NCBI GenBank assembly: GCA_029339505.1 | Contig: JAQISU010000033.1 | Coordinates: 1,730,001-1,794,000 of the forward strand | Length of the DNA stretch: 64,000 nt | Origin: Unio delphinus | Taxonomy: Eukaryota > Mollusca > Bivalvia > Unionida > Unionidae | Direction: 5' to 3' | In this document: positions 11,710-24,750 of the stretch, in pieces | Position numbering within the stretch: position 1 is the stretch's first letter | How the letters are laid out: the number at the start of each line of letters is the position of its first letter | Position numbers and translations under genes: made by a program | The notes under the pieces: generated by a model | The model's database searches: none | Seen by the model: only the letters and a program-made list of their open reading frames with translations | Told to the model about the DNA's origin: nothing

Positions 11710-14700
11710 GGAGACTTACATGTATAAAACCAACCATTCCATTTTGGAACATTTGCTTTTCAGATGGTTTAAACATAATTAATGTTTATTGTGTGGCCGC
11801 CTTTTCATTTATCAAGTTGAAGAACAACAAAAATGAAACCTCTGTAATATATTTTATCTGGAAGTTGACACCCCACCCCCCAACAGTAAAATCCTGTTGT
11901 CCATGTTCATTACTGATCTTTAGGGTACAGTGTATATATTATACATATCCAACTTTTTGGGTACATTAAAAAATATATAGAGAGTGCTTACTTGAAATAA
12001 GTAAATAACATATGCTTCATAGAGTGGGTGAAAAACATTTTCATGAGCAATTATTCTTTTTATTATATGCTCAAGCATATTATGTAACAACTTTTAAAAT
12101 GCACTGAAATAGCAGATTTCTTACTGCATCCCACTCAATATCAGCAGTTTACCATTTCTGTTCTGCTTCGTTTATATTTTGCACATAAAAGATCAGTACA
12201 TGTAGTTACAAAATGCTCCTTCCCAATTCAAGATAAAACAGCAGATTAAAACAACATGAAGGAAAAAAATAGAAGTTTATCATTGATTAGATTTGGAGCC
12301 CAGTCATTAAGTTTTCCAGATGGACATCTTTACCTTTACATCACAGGAAACATTGAAATTTCCTATAAATAATATCTACTATCTTACTCCCCTTTACAAA
12401 GTCCCTTATTCATTTGTGATAACCAAATATGCAATCCTTTCTAAGACTATATAGTATTTTAAACCTTTAGGTTATCCCTATGTTACTGTAGAAGTTTTGT
12501 CTGAACACAAATTATTTTTTCAAACCTGTTTTAGTAAAATGTATATACATGTATTAGCCATTTAGATAACTATTACACTTGAAATGCATCGTAAAATGGT
12601 ATGTGTATACATTTGCATAAAAATGGTTTGGAATAATTGATTTTCATGTTTTGAAACTGAATACAAAGTCAGTGTTAATAATTGTTCCCCTGTGCAAATG
12701 GTAATTTCTTCTGGCATTTGAAAATATAATTTACATATTTTAAATGTTATTTCTTTCCAAGATTTTCCATCTGCTGACCAAATACAATGTTGTTTCTCAT
12801 TTAAAAAATCTTTCTCAAAATTATTTGTTTTTGTATGTCTCAAATTTTTATTTAGTTCAATGTTGGGTTTCTATCATGGTTGTTATTCAAACAAGACAAC
12901 TCTGTGCTTCTTTTCCTTCTTTTTTTTTATATACATAACTGTATGTAAAGCTTTCTATAATCGATAACAAATATCTTCTTGTTTTTGAATGTATATATCA
13001 GTTTTGGTACAGTTCAGTTTGTACCTTTGAAATAATTTATCAACTTTTTCATGAGAGATATATCACTTTCTTCAGAAATTATTTTCTCTGGTGCTAATGG
13101 GTAAACCAAATGTAATTTAATCACCAAATTAACTTAAAAATGCACCAAGTATCATAGACCCAAACAATTTCTTCCCATCAAACTTTGCACTAACTCTACA
13201 TCTGTATGTAATATTATCGCCATTCACAATCACCAGGCCATAATCTGTTACAAATTCAAGCTCTACAACTAATATACTACAATAACCTTGCATCAAGTTA
13301 TAATCATGGAAAACTTAGAATAACCTAAATTTATGAACTAAATAATATAGAGATTATATGTACTCATATGTAATCAACCTCAGTATGAAAAATGCTATGT
13401 CTAATTATTATTACAAGATTTGTCTAACGAATTTCCCGATAAAAATCGAAATACTAATAATATGGGATGAGGCTGTGCTGCTTTATTGTTATTATTTTAA
13501 GCCAAGAGTTACATTCCATTAGGTGTTATTATTCTCCAAAAAAGTACATAAGTGGATCCTGATTGTCGATTAAAAGGCTTGTAATTGTTTATCTTGGCTT
13601 CATCACCTCTAATTTGTGATCTAATTAAATCAAATCAAACAATTTTAACAATAGGTAGCACATCAGACCTGGATACAGTTGTTTACACAATACTATTACT
13701 GATAACACTATTGCTTGATTTATCTAGGGTAACTGATTTAAATGAAAAAAATTTACCCTTTAGGTCCTTTAAAAATGTAAAACAATATACATCATATTAA
13801 AAGTTACTAGAAATTACTATTTAGTTCAACAAGTCTCCAGTAAAATAAAATTCGAGTAAAATATCTTCTAACTACTAATATAACTTTTACAGCCTCTGAA
13901 AGTTTTTTTTCCACAGAACTACACCAGAGTATTGGAAACTTTAAAATTGTTAAATTCTTGACGTTAAAGGTTTCATATGTGATGTTAATCTCAAATGGCA
14001 TTAAGTTAATAAGTACTGAATAACAGTTTAATAAATCCTGCAGGTACTCTGGAGCAGCTTCATTTAGACATTATGCACAAGATATGACTTGTGAAAATAA
14101 TCTTTTCATATATTGTAAGCCCTTTCAGTACTGTGAATAAGCCTTTTAGTTTAAACTTGTTTCATTTTAGAACTGTGTAGTTCAAGATTACAAGTTCTGT
14201 AATACAGAAGGTAAATGATATAGAACGAAAAGCCAATGGTTTTTTCTCTTCTCCTTTTGACGATACAAACTTTGTAAATATATGTGAATATAATGTAGAT
14301 GAAATTGAACTATAATAACAACAATTTTAAATTGTTGAAGTCATAGTGAGGATTCTCTTAGCTTAAAACATCAGAAAAAAAGTTAAAAGGAGAAACAATT
14401 AAAATGTGTATGGCATTGTGTATGAAATTGGGAAAATAAGGAGAATAGAAAGAAGAAGAAATGAAATAAGTTATAAATGAGGAAGTGAACATTACTTCTT
14501 TGTGGAGTGAATCTCATAATTATTGACATTGTATGTAGATGTTCAGAAAGATAGGTAGATATACAAAAACATTAGTTTGCATAAAGCTTTCCTGGCTTAA
14601 AAAAAAAACAAACTTATACTCGTTTGAGTCTTACGTAAGTGTTAACATACTATGCTTCAACAAAGCAATAAAACAAGAGCACACATTAAAATTAAGATTT

Positions 14701-15635
14701 GTTTAATCAGCATAATATTTCATCCACAACGATACATGTTAACTTTATGGCCAGTTGAGCAAAAAATGTAAAAGGTGAGGATGTACAATAAAAATATCTG
14801 CTCAAGGTACACAACAGACAACTGATGACTGGCAACAAATGTGGAACCACACCAAAAGCTCACTTTTAAGGAAGCAATAGCATACTGTGAAAAGTAATTA
14901 AATTCTGTGGTTTAGTGAAAATTAAATTTTCATGGATATCCAGTTTTATGTACTGGGTAAGGGGTCCCATAGTTTTACCAAAATAAAAAGCCTCTAGTTG
15001 CACAAGGAGTTAAAACATGTTAATTAAAACAAAATGGTGTGTGTGAGAAGGCAAATGTGTATTTGATATTAGTGAGTAGGACTGATTTTACATAGCAAAA
15101 TACAGTATATAAGCTACAAAACATTTGCCAAGTTTGGTGATCCCAGCTTGAACCATGCTATAGGTAAGAGGCTCATGTGGGTCTGAGATCACTAACCTGG
15201 ATGACAAAATAATTAGGGTGCAAGGTTAACGTATGATAACTTTTGAGTCAAATTCTGTAACTTGAGGAATGAGTGATACAACTAAAAAAACACAGGTTTC
15301 CTTATATTTTTTGTGAGGTATACAAGGGTTTAAATGATGTAGTGAATCATGTAGCCCAATGTCTAATAGGTGTGCAACTTAGTCACAGATAATAAAGCAT
15401 AAGAAGGTCCCTACCACTGCAACACACCTGAAAATTTTGATGATTCTACAAATAAATGACAGTTCAAAAAGTAAACAAGAGTTTCTCGAATTAGCTGATG
15501 CTATACTGGCTGAAAATAATGTTCAGGACATCAATGTAAATAAACAGCATTTTTTCTTTTTAACCAGTAAGTGTTGAAACCATTGCTAATATTCTTGAGC
15601 AATAACAATATTTTCAAACTAGTTGCTGTGATAGT
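11710..15635. other. gene-poor AT-rich DNA
   Basis: About 3.9 kb in which I recognise no gene, RNA or mobile element. The most protein-like frame is on the minus strand at 12562-12843 (93 codons, containing HCIWSADGKSWKEITF); it has no recognised domain and no support from neighbours. Another at 13585-13800 (plus) is Leu/Ser-rich and probably chance. Confidence 0.5.
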
Positions 15636-15639
15636 CATA

Positions 15640-15930
15640 CTGGGCTCGAGAGTGTTTCCATTTTCATTTTGGACCAACTAGACATCATCTGAAGTCCTTT
15701 GGTGAAAACCTCGTGTCAGCATGATCTCCTTTCAGTAGGAGTAGCTATAACAAGACTGCCAAGATGGATGTCATATCTGCCATATTGGATATAAGATTGG
15801 CACCATTTTCATTTAAGACCAATAAGATATTGTAAGAAGTCTTTCCGTGAAAAGATGGTCTCTGTGTAAAGTTTTATGTAAACCCTCCATGCAGTTTGGT
15901 AAAACAATAATAAACTTGTGCTCACAGACT
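15640..15930. repeat. dispersed 'caagatgg...ggcaccattttcattt' repeat, copy 1
   Basis: Sequence of the type caagatggatgtcatatctg, ccatattggatataagattg, gcaccattttcatttaagac, gtaagaagtctttccgtgaa. The same wording recurs many times at 17600-18680 and 49390-49960. I cannot assign a repeat class. Confidence 0.7.
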
Positions 15931-16154
15931 GATGAAGGACAAGATAGTCTGTTTTATGACCAACTGAACAAAAAAAATCAGAATCCTTCCGAAAATGGAA
16001 CAAATATACATGTACGTAATCATTATTGTGAATGAGATCATTATAGATCCTTGAAATTAAATAAGCAAATCAGATCGATTAGATACTCCTTTTCTGTAAA
16101 CTATATTATTATTATATATTATATTATATATAATATTATATATTATATTATTAC

Positions 16155-16827
16155 CAGGGTTTGAAACTAATGTATGTCCATTAGTCTGCGATTAATAGTT
16201 ATCCTCACAGACTAATAAATATGTTCCAATACAAGTCCGCCTTACTAATAAAAAATGAATGCATGTAATTATTTTAAAGCTTGCTTTCCTGGTATTTTTT
16301 TTAATGAATTTCATAACAGAAATATGGGTAAATAACTTGCTATTTTTGATTTTTGCTGAATTTGTTGTAACTTCCGTATATTAATCCAGATCATCTAGGC
16401 GCTTTATATTAAGCATTACAAATGGTGTGCAAAGCGTTATTGTCACACTGACCAGGATCATAGTTAAACAAAAAAAAAAAAGAGAACATTGTGGCGATTT
16501 GTTCAAGGTGTGGAAAATCCGGCCAAAAGACGGAAGACTGGCAATAATGAGGACAAATGGGAACGCGACAAACAGTATGATAAAGAAAGTAGGAACCGAA
16601 CTTTTCTAGAGAAGTGGAAAAGTGGTCACTGTGGTTTAACTTTAACCGCGAAGTAAATAAAATGTTTTGCAGTGTCTGCAAAGAGCATTAAAAAACAGGA
16701 TGAAAAAATAAGCTCATTTGTAGTTGGATGTTCCAATTTACGGACAATGGATTTTGCTGTGAACTAGTATTCTTTTGTCCTGTTAGTCCACTTGACTAGT
16801 TAATAAAAAAGTTAGTTTCAAACCTTG
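16155..16827 (+). mobile_element. small hAT-like element with a broken zinc-finger gene
   Basis: The ends are CAGGGTTTGAAACTAA on the left and TTAGTTTCAAACCTTG on the right, inverted repeats matching at 15 of 16 positions. The CAGGG start is typical of hAT transposons. The flanks (attattac and attactgt) share only part of an 8-bp duplication, so the target site is uncertain. Inside lies a TTF-type zinc-finger remnant. The element is 673 bp and cannot encode a hAT transposase, so it is an internally deleted or non-autonomous copy. Confidence 0.65.
16480..16760 (+). pseudogene. TTF-type zinc-finger remnant (ZNF862/hAT-like)
   Basis: In one frame the segment reads EVEKWSLWFNFN and then NKMFCSVCKEH (about 16610-16690). 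After a one-base frame change it reads SSFVVGCSNLRTMDF (about 16712-16755). This matches the layout of the TTF-type zinc finger found in ZNF862-like and hAT-derived proteins: a Trp-rich start, M-x-C-x2-C-x2-H, then a Phe-V-x-G-x-S/T-N-hR tail. The frame change and the absence of anything downstream mean it is not a working gene. The family call is from memory of the motif layout. Confidence 0.6.
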
Positions 16828-16829
16828 AT

Positions 16830-17595
16830 TACTGTCATTCCCCCCCACCCCACCCCAAGTCTTGACCTTTGTCCATGTGCCAAATTAATCAACTTGATTG
16901 GAATACATGACAAATTCTACTCAAAATTTATTTGCATATGTACATAGGATCAATATATCGTAAATATAAATAAAAATTATTTCGTTGGAAAAATATTGAA
17001 CCTTCAACACCCACAATAAAGTTTTTTCTCCAATCATATAAAAGAAAAATAGTATCCTCCTTATTTCTGAAAAAGCAAAACTCTAGAAATGTTATAATTC
17101 AACAGAAAATTTTTAATGAGACTTTATACTCTAATGAAACCTACGAATCAGACACTAAGCACATGGAATCACCGTGTTTATCAAGAATCAGAATTTTGTT
17201 GACCAATGCTTTCAAACTTCACAATATGGTTATTAGCTTGCATTTATAAGATTTAAAAAATAAAAATGTTGTCTCTGGCATTTTTGGGGGTAATATATGT
17301 ATTTGTGTGTTTTAATGCTCCAATTTTACAAAATGTGTATAATGGAGTCTCCTGCAGGTGTAAATTCTGATTTCTGCCCATCTGATTTGCAAGTTTACAT
17401 GCCACATTTTCACTGAAAAAATAGCAGTCATACACTCCATATTTACCTATATAAGAAAATGGCCAAGTTCAGTGTTATGTTTTCCATATGAAAAATGAGT
17501 TCCTCAGGGAATGATATTCTACTGACCAAAAAGAATTTCCAGGAATTGTATTAGCTTTTCATTAAGGCAAGCAGTGTATCCCCTAGGCGCGCAAG
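16830..17595. other. no recognised feature
   Basis: AT-rich sequence with a short C-rich tract at about 16839-16858 (ccccccaccc). I see no gene or repeat I can name. Confidence 0.5.
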
Positions 17596-17599
17596 ACTG

Positions 17600-18680
17600 A
17601 GACTAAAATGTCTCCTTGGTGTCAAAACTGGGGTGGGGTGTCAGACAAAGCAAAAAAAAAAAAAAACTTAAGTATCAAAACTGGGGTCAAATTAAAAATT
17701 GGGGGGTCTCTTAAGCACAAATGAGGGTAAAGGAAACGCTGAACAAGACATGATAAGAAATCTTTTGGTGGCAACCTCAAGCTGACATGACTTTGTTTTT
17801 TTCGGAGTGATAAGATTTTCAAGATGGCTGCCATGATGGATATTAGATTGGCACCATTTATATTTAGGACATGCTAGAGACATCTTCAGTCTTTATGGTG
17901 AAAGCACAATATCAAAATGACTAGCCATTTGGAAGTAGCAACAAGATTCTCAAGATGACCATTATGGTGGCCATATTGTAAGTCAGATCAGCCAACTTGA
18001 CAAGGCAAGAAGTCTTTTAGTGAAAACCCAACGCCAATATGACCCTTCAGTCAGGAGAAGTAGTGATAATTTTTTTTAAAAATCCACACTAATATGACCC
18101 TTCATTCTGGAGTAGTTATAACAAGATTTTCAAGATGGTAAATGAAGCAGCCATACAGGATCAACAAGATATTACAAGAAGTCGTTTAGTAAAAAGAACC
18201 CCACGCTAATATGACCATTCATTCAGGAAGATCAGTGATTTGATTTCAAGATGGCCATTGCAGTGTCCATATTAGATGTGCAAGTGACACCATTTTAATT
18301 AACTAGAAGACTTCTAGAGAAAACTCCATAATAATATTATATTTTGGTTAGAAGGAATAGCAAAAAGATGGCTACTGTAGTCTTGTTGGACTCCAGATTG
18401 CACCATTTTTATTTAGGTCCAACTAAGTATCATAAAAAGTTTTATATTGAAAATCCATTCAGTAGGAGTAGCGATAAGATTTTTAAGATGACCACTGTGG
18501 TAGTCATATTGGATGTCCAAATGGCACCATTTTCATTTTGGACAAACTTAGTATGTGGAATGAAGGTGTAAAGGGTAAAGTTTCATGGTAATCCTGAAGT
18601 AGTTTAGGAGGCGTAGCGTTAACAAGCTTGTGCTGATGGATGGACTGATGACATACCATCCCATAAGTATATGGAGTAAA
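17600..18680. repeat. dispersed 'ggcaccattttcattt' repeat in tandem-like series
   Basis: At least five diverged units, each with: caagatggc(c/t) plus gccat, a 'catattggat' segment, 'ggcaccattttcattt', 'gaccaactag', 'agtctttagtgaaaa', 'caatatgacccttcattc' and 'aggagtagc.ataacaag'. Spacing is roughly 140-150 bp. The series ends with gtttcatggtaatcctgaag and gatggatggactgatgaca, an ending also seen in the copy at 49860-49960. This shared ending suggests one repeat family with a fixed end and an expanded body. Confidence 0.75.
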
Positions 18681-18689
18681 TGTGGAGAT

Positions 18690-20760
18690 CCATATTGTAT
18701 ATAGAGATCTGCGCTAAGGGCAAATACAAAAATACAAGCTGTGATCTTCACTGGAACTCAAGGTCAATTATGTCTGGTTTTCAAACTCCTTCACAAAATT
18801 TCATATCTGCACCATATTTACACTATAATGTATATTATAATAATTATAATTTACATTATGTATTTACATTATATGTATCCAAAATTAACAGTGATGTATC
18901 AAAAACTGCAGGAACAGTCACATACACAAGAATCTGTCATTGTAAGACACACAAAAAGGAATTATTTCAACAACAACAAATTGCAGAAGGGCAGTAATTT
19001 GGCAAAATGTGCATTTTCAAATTATCATTTATGTAGACATTTGACAGTAGTTGTATTCACAAGATTCAAGCTGCAAGTAAAAGACAAATCATGCAACTAC
19101 TGCAGGAATAAAGTAATATATTGACATGTGCATCTTCTGATTAAGACCGCAATATGTATCACAGCGATCCATAAAAAACAGACGACTTATATTTACAATA
19201 TTAACAAATACACTAGTTAGCTAAATTAATAAATTGGCAATAATTGAAGAGCAAAGTTATTTGTTGATATGTACATGTTGAGTTGATGACATCAACATTT
19301 ACCATGTTTCATAGCAATCCACTTAAAACTGTAAGATAATTGTGTTTAGAAGACTTTGTCATACACGACATTCAGTTGCAAGTAAGAAATGACAACTCGT
19401 ATGAAAATTGCAGGACAAAGTTTCCAGGTAATTCATGAAAACCTGGACTAATTGAATTAATATGACTGTGCTGGATGGATGGATGGAAGTATGGATGGAC
19501 TGACAACGTTCCAAGAAGAGGCACTAAAGTACACCAATTTTATGTAGTTGTTGCTTGGTTTTTTTTCTTGAAGCTTCTTCATGTTCATTGGTTTTATTCT
19601 GACTTTGTTGTAAGGTGCTTTGATGTTCCTTTTCAGTATCCATTGTTCCACTATTTTACCTGAAAGATAGAGACCAGAAACTAATACTAAATCTTGTTCA
19701 AAGAAGCTTCAATTTTTTAATATAAAAGTACTTGTCTATCAACAAAGTTCCTTTTGAACTGTGCATGACATGCCCAAGAAACCTTTTGTAAAGTGTATTG
19801 TCTCCCCACCCCAAAAAAAAGTTAATCAAAAGAAATAAGAAATTCCGACAGATTTTGTTAAGTTTTCTTTTTCCTGTTGTTTTTATACATCTTGCAAAGC
19901 ATTCACTTCACAATAAACAGTTATCTAGCTGGAATGCCATTTAAACAGACACTGGTCGCCCTAGACAATTGCCTTCTTAACTTTTTTGAAATTTTCATGT
20001 GAACAAGCATGAAAAATGAACTGTGTGAATGAAACCCAAACATTTTGTTAATTCTATACATGTTTCTAAATGATACATCTATGATGTTTGTATCAATTTG
20101 TCTGTCTGTATATAAAGCCAGGAAAAAAACCCATTAGATTAAGTTTTTTGGCATACATCATGATCAGTATCTGTTTAGTATCTATATAGAAGTACAAATA
20201 CAGTACTGTACTAGATGGTTGGGAGACATGGCAATTCAATATATATAATGGATGGTTGGGGGACATGGCAATTCAGTCAAAACAACATGTGGCAATAACT
20301 ACTTTAAAATAATGAATGAAGAGTTAAAACAGTGACAATAAATTTCTTTAAAAGTCTGATTGGTATCAAGCTGTAGACGAAGTTGGGTTGTGATCCAAAG
20401 ATAATAATTAAAAAGAGTTACTGTTGAGAATCAAAGGTGGGTGGTTTAGGCACTCGGTGGCTATCACTTCACCAAATAATAATACTATGAGGTGACAATC
20501 AAACCCAGTGCAAGTCTCATCAATATTAAACTGCATACACTTTTACTCTCACTCGGAATGAAACCCAATGATGTTAACAGAAGATCCTGTGAAAGTGGGT
20601 GGATTAGGCAATCAGGAGCTTTAAAAAGGCTAAATTTGGATGTGTAACCTGAAAATCTAATCTAGCAATCAATTTCAGCTACCTACTAGATTAATTAAAG
20701 ATCCAGCCATAATTAAGGAAATTAATGCACAGAAATGAAACCGGGACAGACGGTCAAAAG
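18690..20760. other. gene-poor DNA
   Basis: AT-rich sequence with low-complexity tracts. Frames at 18741-19124 and 18680-18997 overlap each other and are rich in Ile/Tyr from AT bias; I do not regard them as genes. A short near-repeat (tggatggttggg.gacatggcaattca) occurs twice near 20213-20280. Confidence 0.5.
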
Positions 20761-20769
20761 AATTAAATC

Positions 20770-21040
20770 AAATTTTTTAAGTATATTATGTTTCTGCGAG
20801 AATATTTACCCAATCACATTAACATTAGGGAATGTAAGCATGCTACCTCTCGTATCCAGCCCTACTAAAAGACGAAAAAACTCTTGCCCCATACCTCCCC
20901 TTGCCACCGCCAGGTGTCGCTAGTTTTTAAGCTGAGCGATATATACTATACGAGGATGCTCGCATGCCGGGGTAGTTGCGAGGGTTTTTAAGTTATGTGA
21001 TTGGGTAAGTATTCTTGGAGAAACATAATTTAAAAATTTT
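20770..21040. repeat. foldback inverted repeat
   Basis: The left arm at about 20770-20819 (tatgtttctgcgagaata, then tttacccaatcacat) is matched in inverted orientation by 20994-21040 (atgtgattgggtaag, then tattcttggagaaacata). Arms are about 47-50 bp with a few mismatches and small gaps, separated by about 175 bp. Part of the left-arm border (acattaacattagg) recurs directly just right of the structure. It looks like a foldback or MITE-type element. From 21043 to 21485 I see nothing else. Confidence 0.65.
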
Positions 21041-21581
21041 CTTTCTCCTTCAAATACGTTCGCCAATTACATTAACATTAGGAGAATAGGTAATAGGAGG
21101 AGGGAATGCTGAGCATCCTACATCTACCCCGGGTATCCTCTAGGGAATGATGGCTGGATTCCCTATTTGAACGATAACCCGTTCTCCTAATTTCATCAGC
21201 AACACAGCCCAGGGTCACATGATATGTGACCCCTTTATACGGTTAAGAAGATAGTCACTGAAATCTTCTTACCTACAAATTTTTTTTCTGGCAAATCCAG
21301 CGAAGCTGATAGGCTGTGCTGATTGTTTTAAATGGGTCTGGTGGGCAGCTGGGCTGCCAACACCGGACCTACTAGATTCAAGGTTTGCCTCTGCGAGGTC
21401 AAATCTTTGCGATAAAACTGGAGAAGGTTGACTCTGCATGCCAGCCAACAGCTTCTATTATATCTCATATCGAAACATTGCATTTGAATAATAATAATAA
21501 TAATAATAATAAGAACTTTGTATAGCGCCTAATCTTGAAAAGCTCTAAGTGCTTTACACCATCAATAATGATATGACTACA

Positions 21582-22479
21582 CTACAGAACAACAAATGAC
21601 AAAAACAATGAAATTGGAAAACATAAAAACATGCTGAAAATATATAAGATACAAAATATGATTAGGTCGCTAAGTTTGTCCCTGAAGTCGAAACAGGTGA
21701 GTCTTGAGAGCACACTTAAAAGGGACCATTGTGTCTTTGTGTCTAATTTCAATGGGCAATTCGTTCCACGTCGCCGGGCCCTGGTATGCAAATGAATGTT
21801 GTCCATATGACTTTTCACCTTGGGAACAATGAGTATACGATTATCAGAAGAAAAGTGTAAGGATCTAGCTGGTGTATACACATGGGTGAGGCCAGATAGG
21901 TATGTTGGACTGGAGTCTGTCATTGAAATATAGCACGGAGAACAAATGTTTCGTTTGATTCTGTATCGAATTGATGTCATTGAAATATAGCACGGAGAAC
22001 AAATGTTGTGTTTGATTCTGTATCGAATTGATAGACTGTTGGGTACAGAGCAGTGGTGAGGTGTGCTCTGATCGAGGTACTCTAAAGATGATCCGTGCAG
22101 CTGTTTTTAACTTTTTGAAGTTTCTAGAGTAAATATTGTGATGAACCAGACAGAATTGAGTTACAATAGTCCAGTCTTGAAAGTACTAATGAACACACAA
22201 GTGTTTTCGTGGCATCAACTGAAAGATATTTACGAACTGATGCGTCTCAATTCAAGATATGCAGCCCAGCAGATGTTCATGACATGTTGGTGCAATGTGA
22301 GAGTACTGTCTAGAGTAACACCTATATTCCGTACTGACTGAGAATTTAATGTTGGTGTTGCTGATATTTATTGTCGGAGGTAAAGGATGTGAATGAGAAA
22401 GTCTTTGTGTTGTGATCAGAATTGCCTCAGTTTTATCATCATTCATCTGCAGCTTGTTACATGTCATCCATGATTTCAC
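21582..22479 (-). pseudogene. LINE ORF2 C-terminal part
   Basis: 22252-22479 contains the thumb-like stretch WMTCNKLQMNDDKTEAILI. 21582-21980 contains YTPARSLHFSSDNRILIVPK and a run that matches the usual CR1 ORF2 end (a LPLE/IR-type motif is replaced by NCPLKL). Frames differ between these parts. A tandem duplication of 56 bp (cattgaaatatagcacggag as marker, at 21920 and 21976) lies between them. Confidence 0.75.
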
Positions 22480-22488
22480 ATCAGAAAT

Positions 22489-23605
22489 TCACTTCTCTAC
22501 TCCATGGATGGTAGCATCAACTTCAGTTGGGTGGCTAGACTTGTATATTTGGGTGTCATAAGCGTACAATTGGTGCGACACTGGAACACTACAACATACG
22601 CCAACTGGGCTGGAGTGTATTCCATTTGCAGATATAATTTGTGTCTTGTTGACTAAGTAGGACTTGAACCACTGTAAGGTTATATTCTGAATGCCAAATA
22701 CATGCTGGAGATGGTGAAGTAATATATCATGGTCTATTGTGTCAAATGCTGCAGATAAATCCAGGAGAGTGAGGACTGTAATCTTTCCACTATCCAAAGC
22801 TGAGAGAATGTCACTAAATACTTTCAGAAGAGTAGCTTCCATGCTGTGGCAATGGCGATATGCAGACTGTACATTGCTAAAAAGACTTTGAATTCAAATG
22901 AGATATAAGTTGAGTTAGAACAACCTTTTCTAAGATTTTTTATATGAATGAGAGATTAGAAGCTGGGCGGTAGTTCTTCAAATCGTTATGATCCAGTGTT
23001 GGTTTCTTCAGCTGTGGCTTTACGATGTCAGTTTTGAAAAATGATGGGAATTCCCCTGATGAAAGAGAGATATTAATAACATCAGTTAGTGAAGGCAATA
23101 TTGGGTCTAAGCACTCAAGCAGCAGTGATGTTGGAATTGGATCAAGTTCACAAGACTTTGGTGCACTTTTCATGACGATTGTCCGTACTAAATCAATAGA
23201 AACAGGTTCAAATGCTTCTAATGGTTGTCGCTGAAATTCTGCATCATAACTGTATGGTGATGAATCAGTTGAAATTGTGCTGTCAAGCGAATTTCTAATG
23301 GTTTGTACTTTGTCATCGAAGAAATTTGCAAATTGGTCTAGTAGGTCTAGTGGAGGGAAGGTTGTTGGAAGTGGTGTACATTTGTTCCTTGACATTAGTT
23401 TCTTAGTTATCTCAAAGAGCTCTTTGCAGCTGGAACTCTCCGTGATCTTAGTACTGTAGTGGGATGATTTGGATAAATGGACTATGTTTGTGATGTTCTT
23501 CTTAGCGGCTTCGTAGATTTGTTTATGAATAGTGAGTCTGGTGGAAAGCCAAAGCCTCTGCTTTTTGGCGATATCTTTTAGCAGTGCGAAGCTGGTCCCT
23601 AACAC
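22489..23605 (-). pseudogene. LINE linker and reverse transcriptase, broken
   Basis: The 221-codon stretch 22940-23605 carries the linker and the NYRPASNLSFI block. The next stretch, 22489-22842, carries VLTLLDLSAAFDTIDHDILL (reverse transcriptase motif A with its Asp) and then jumps to LYAYDTQIYKS. The expected YADDT box has become AYDT, and the PQGS segment that should precede it is missing, so an internal deletion and an active-site loss are both visible. Confidence 0.88.
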
Positions 23606-23735
23606 TGCTATACCATGGAGAACACTTTTTTATTGATACTCTGCATTTGGTGGCTGGGGCATGTTTTTCAAACAATGAACGCAGGCAGTTATCAAGTTGT
23701 TCCGCTGTTGGATGTAAGAAAGTTGTTAGGTTTTC

Positions 23736-24750
23736 TTACATGTCATGCATGAATTGGGTTCTATTTATCATACAGAGGTTTCTCTTAGTAGCAAATAGAG
23801 GTGGAGGGTTAGGGACTGATACGTCGAGATGGCATACAATGCAGAGGTGATCCGATGCAGGTTCGTGGGATACAAGGGTGGATTGCAGAATATTATCATC
23901 AGGTCTATAAAGAAACCAGTCTAAAATGTGATTAAGTTTATGGGTAGATTGGTTAACTGACTGTTTAAGATTGAAAACATGAATGGAATCTAGGAGTTTT
24001 GACATGTATGGTTTACCAGGACAGTCAAAGTGAACGTTGAAATCTCCAAGAATAATTAGGTTGCCACCTATCAAATTTCCATACTCTAGAAGATTTGGAA
24101 ACTGCTCCAAAAAGAGAGATTCAGTCAGCTTGTTTTTTCTACTAGAAGGAGGACGGTAGAGACAGAAAAAATGGACTGACCTTTGTTCCAGTGTGAGCGT
24201 TGTTTGGACTAGTTCAAACGATGTGTGGCAGAAATTGAAGGTTGTGTTGTACTTAAGGCATTTGATCATGGAATCCTTTGTAATTACAGCAATTTCCACC
24301 CCTGCAAGAGTTGTGGGGGAACGACTTGATGGAGTAATCGCTGGGTGTTAAATCCGCACACTTAGATTCATCACCTGCGGAATGTAACTAAGTTTCTGTC
24401 AGTAAGAAGACGTCAATATTCTGGTCGTTGATTAAATTAACAATTTCTGTGCGCTTTTCCGGTGATCCTACTGATTGAGCGTTGAATAATGCAATATGTA
24501 GTGGTATCCCTGAGACAGTTGACACAACGGTTGACGATTTAAGAGGAATTTGAACCAGGTTATTAAAATTAACGGCAGAATTTTTAAGTTGTTTATCCGT
24601 TACGGGCAAAAGGGAGATAACTGGAATTCTTCTTCCTGTTCTACGCCAGCCAGCTTTGAAAGAACGTTTTTTTTTTCGCTTCCATTTACATTTAAGAAAT
24701 GAATGTATTCCCAGTTCGTTTAGTCTTGAGCACAATGTATCTAGAACCAA
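23736..24750 (-). pseudogene. LINE endonuclease domain (AP-endonuclease type)
   Basis: Two open stretches separated by a break near 24300-24388. The first ends with IALFNAQSVGSPEKRTEIV and DVFLLTET, the usual start of a CR1-type endonuclease (N-A-Q/R-S). The second carries VHFFCLYRPPSS, NLIILGDFNVHFD (the GDFN box) and the SDHLCIV end motif with the catalytic Asp-His pair. The enzyme would nick target DNA for target-primed reverse transcription. The break between the parts makes it non-functional. Confidence 0.88.

Noticed and set aside
18741..19124. A 127-codon plus-strand gene
   Set aside because: Strong AT-driven Ile/Tyr content, overlap with another open frame and no domain or splice context.
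21582..24750. A host nuclease or polymerase gene
   Set aside because: Order of endonuclease, linker and reverse transcriptase, the (ATA)n tail and broken frames identify a LINE.
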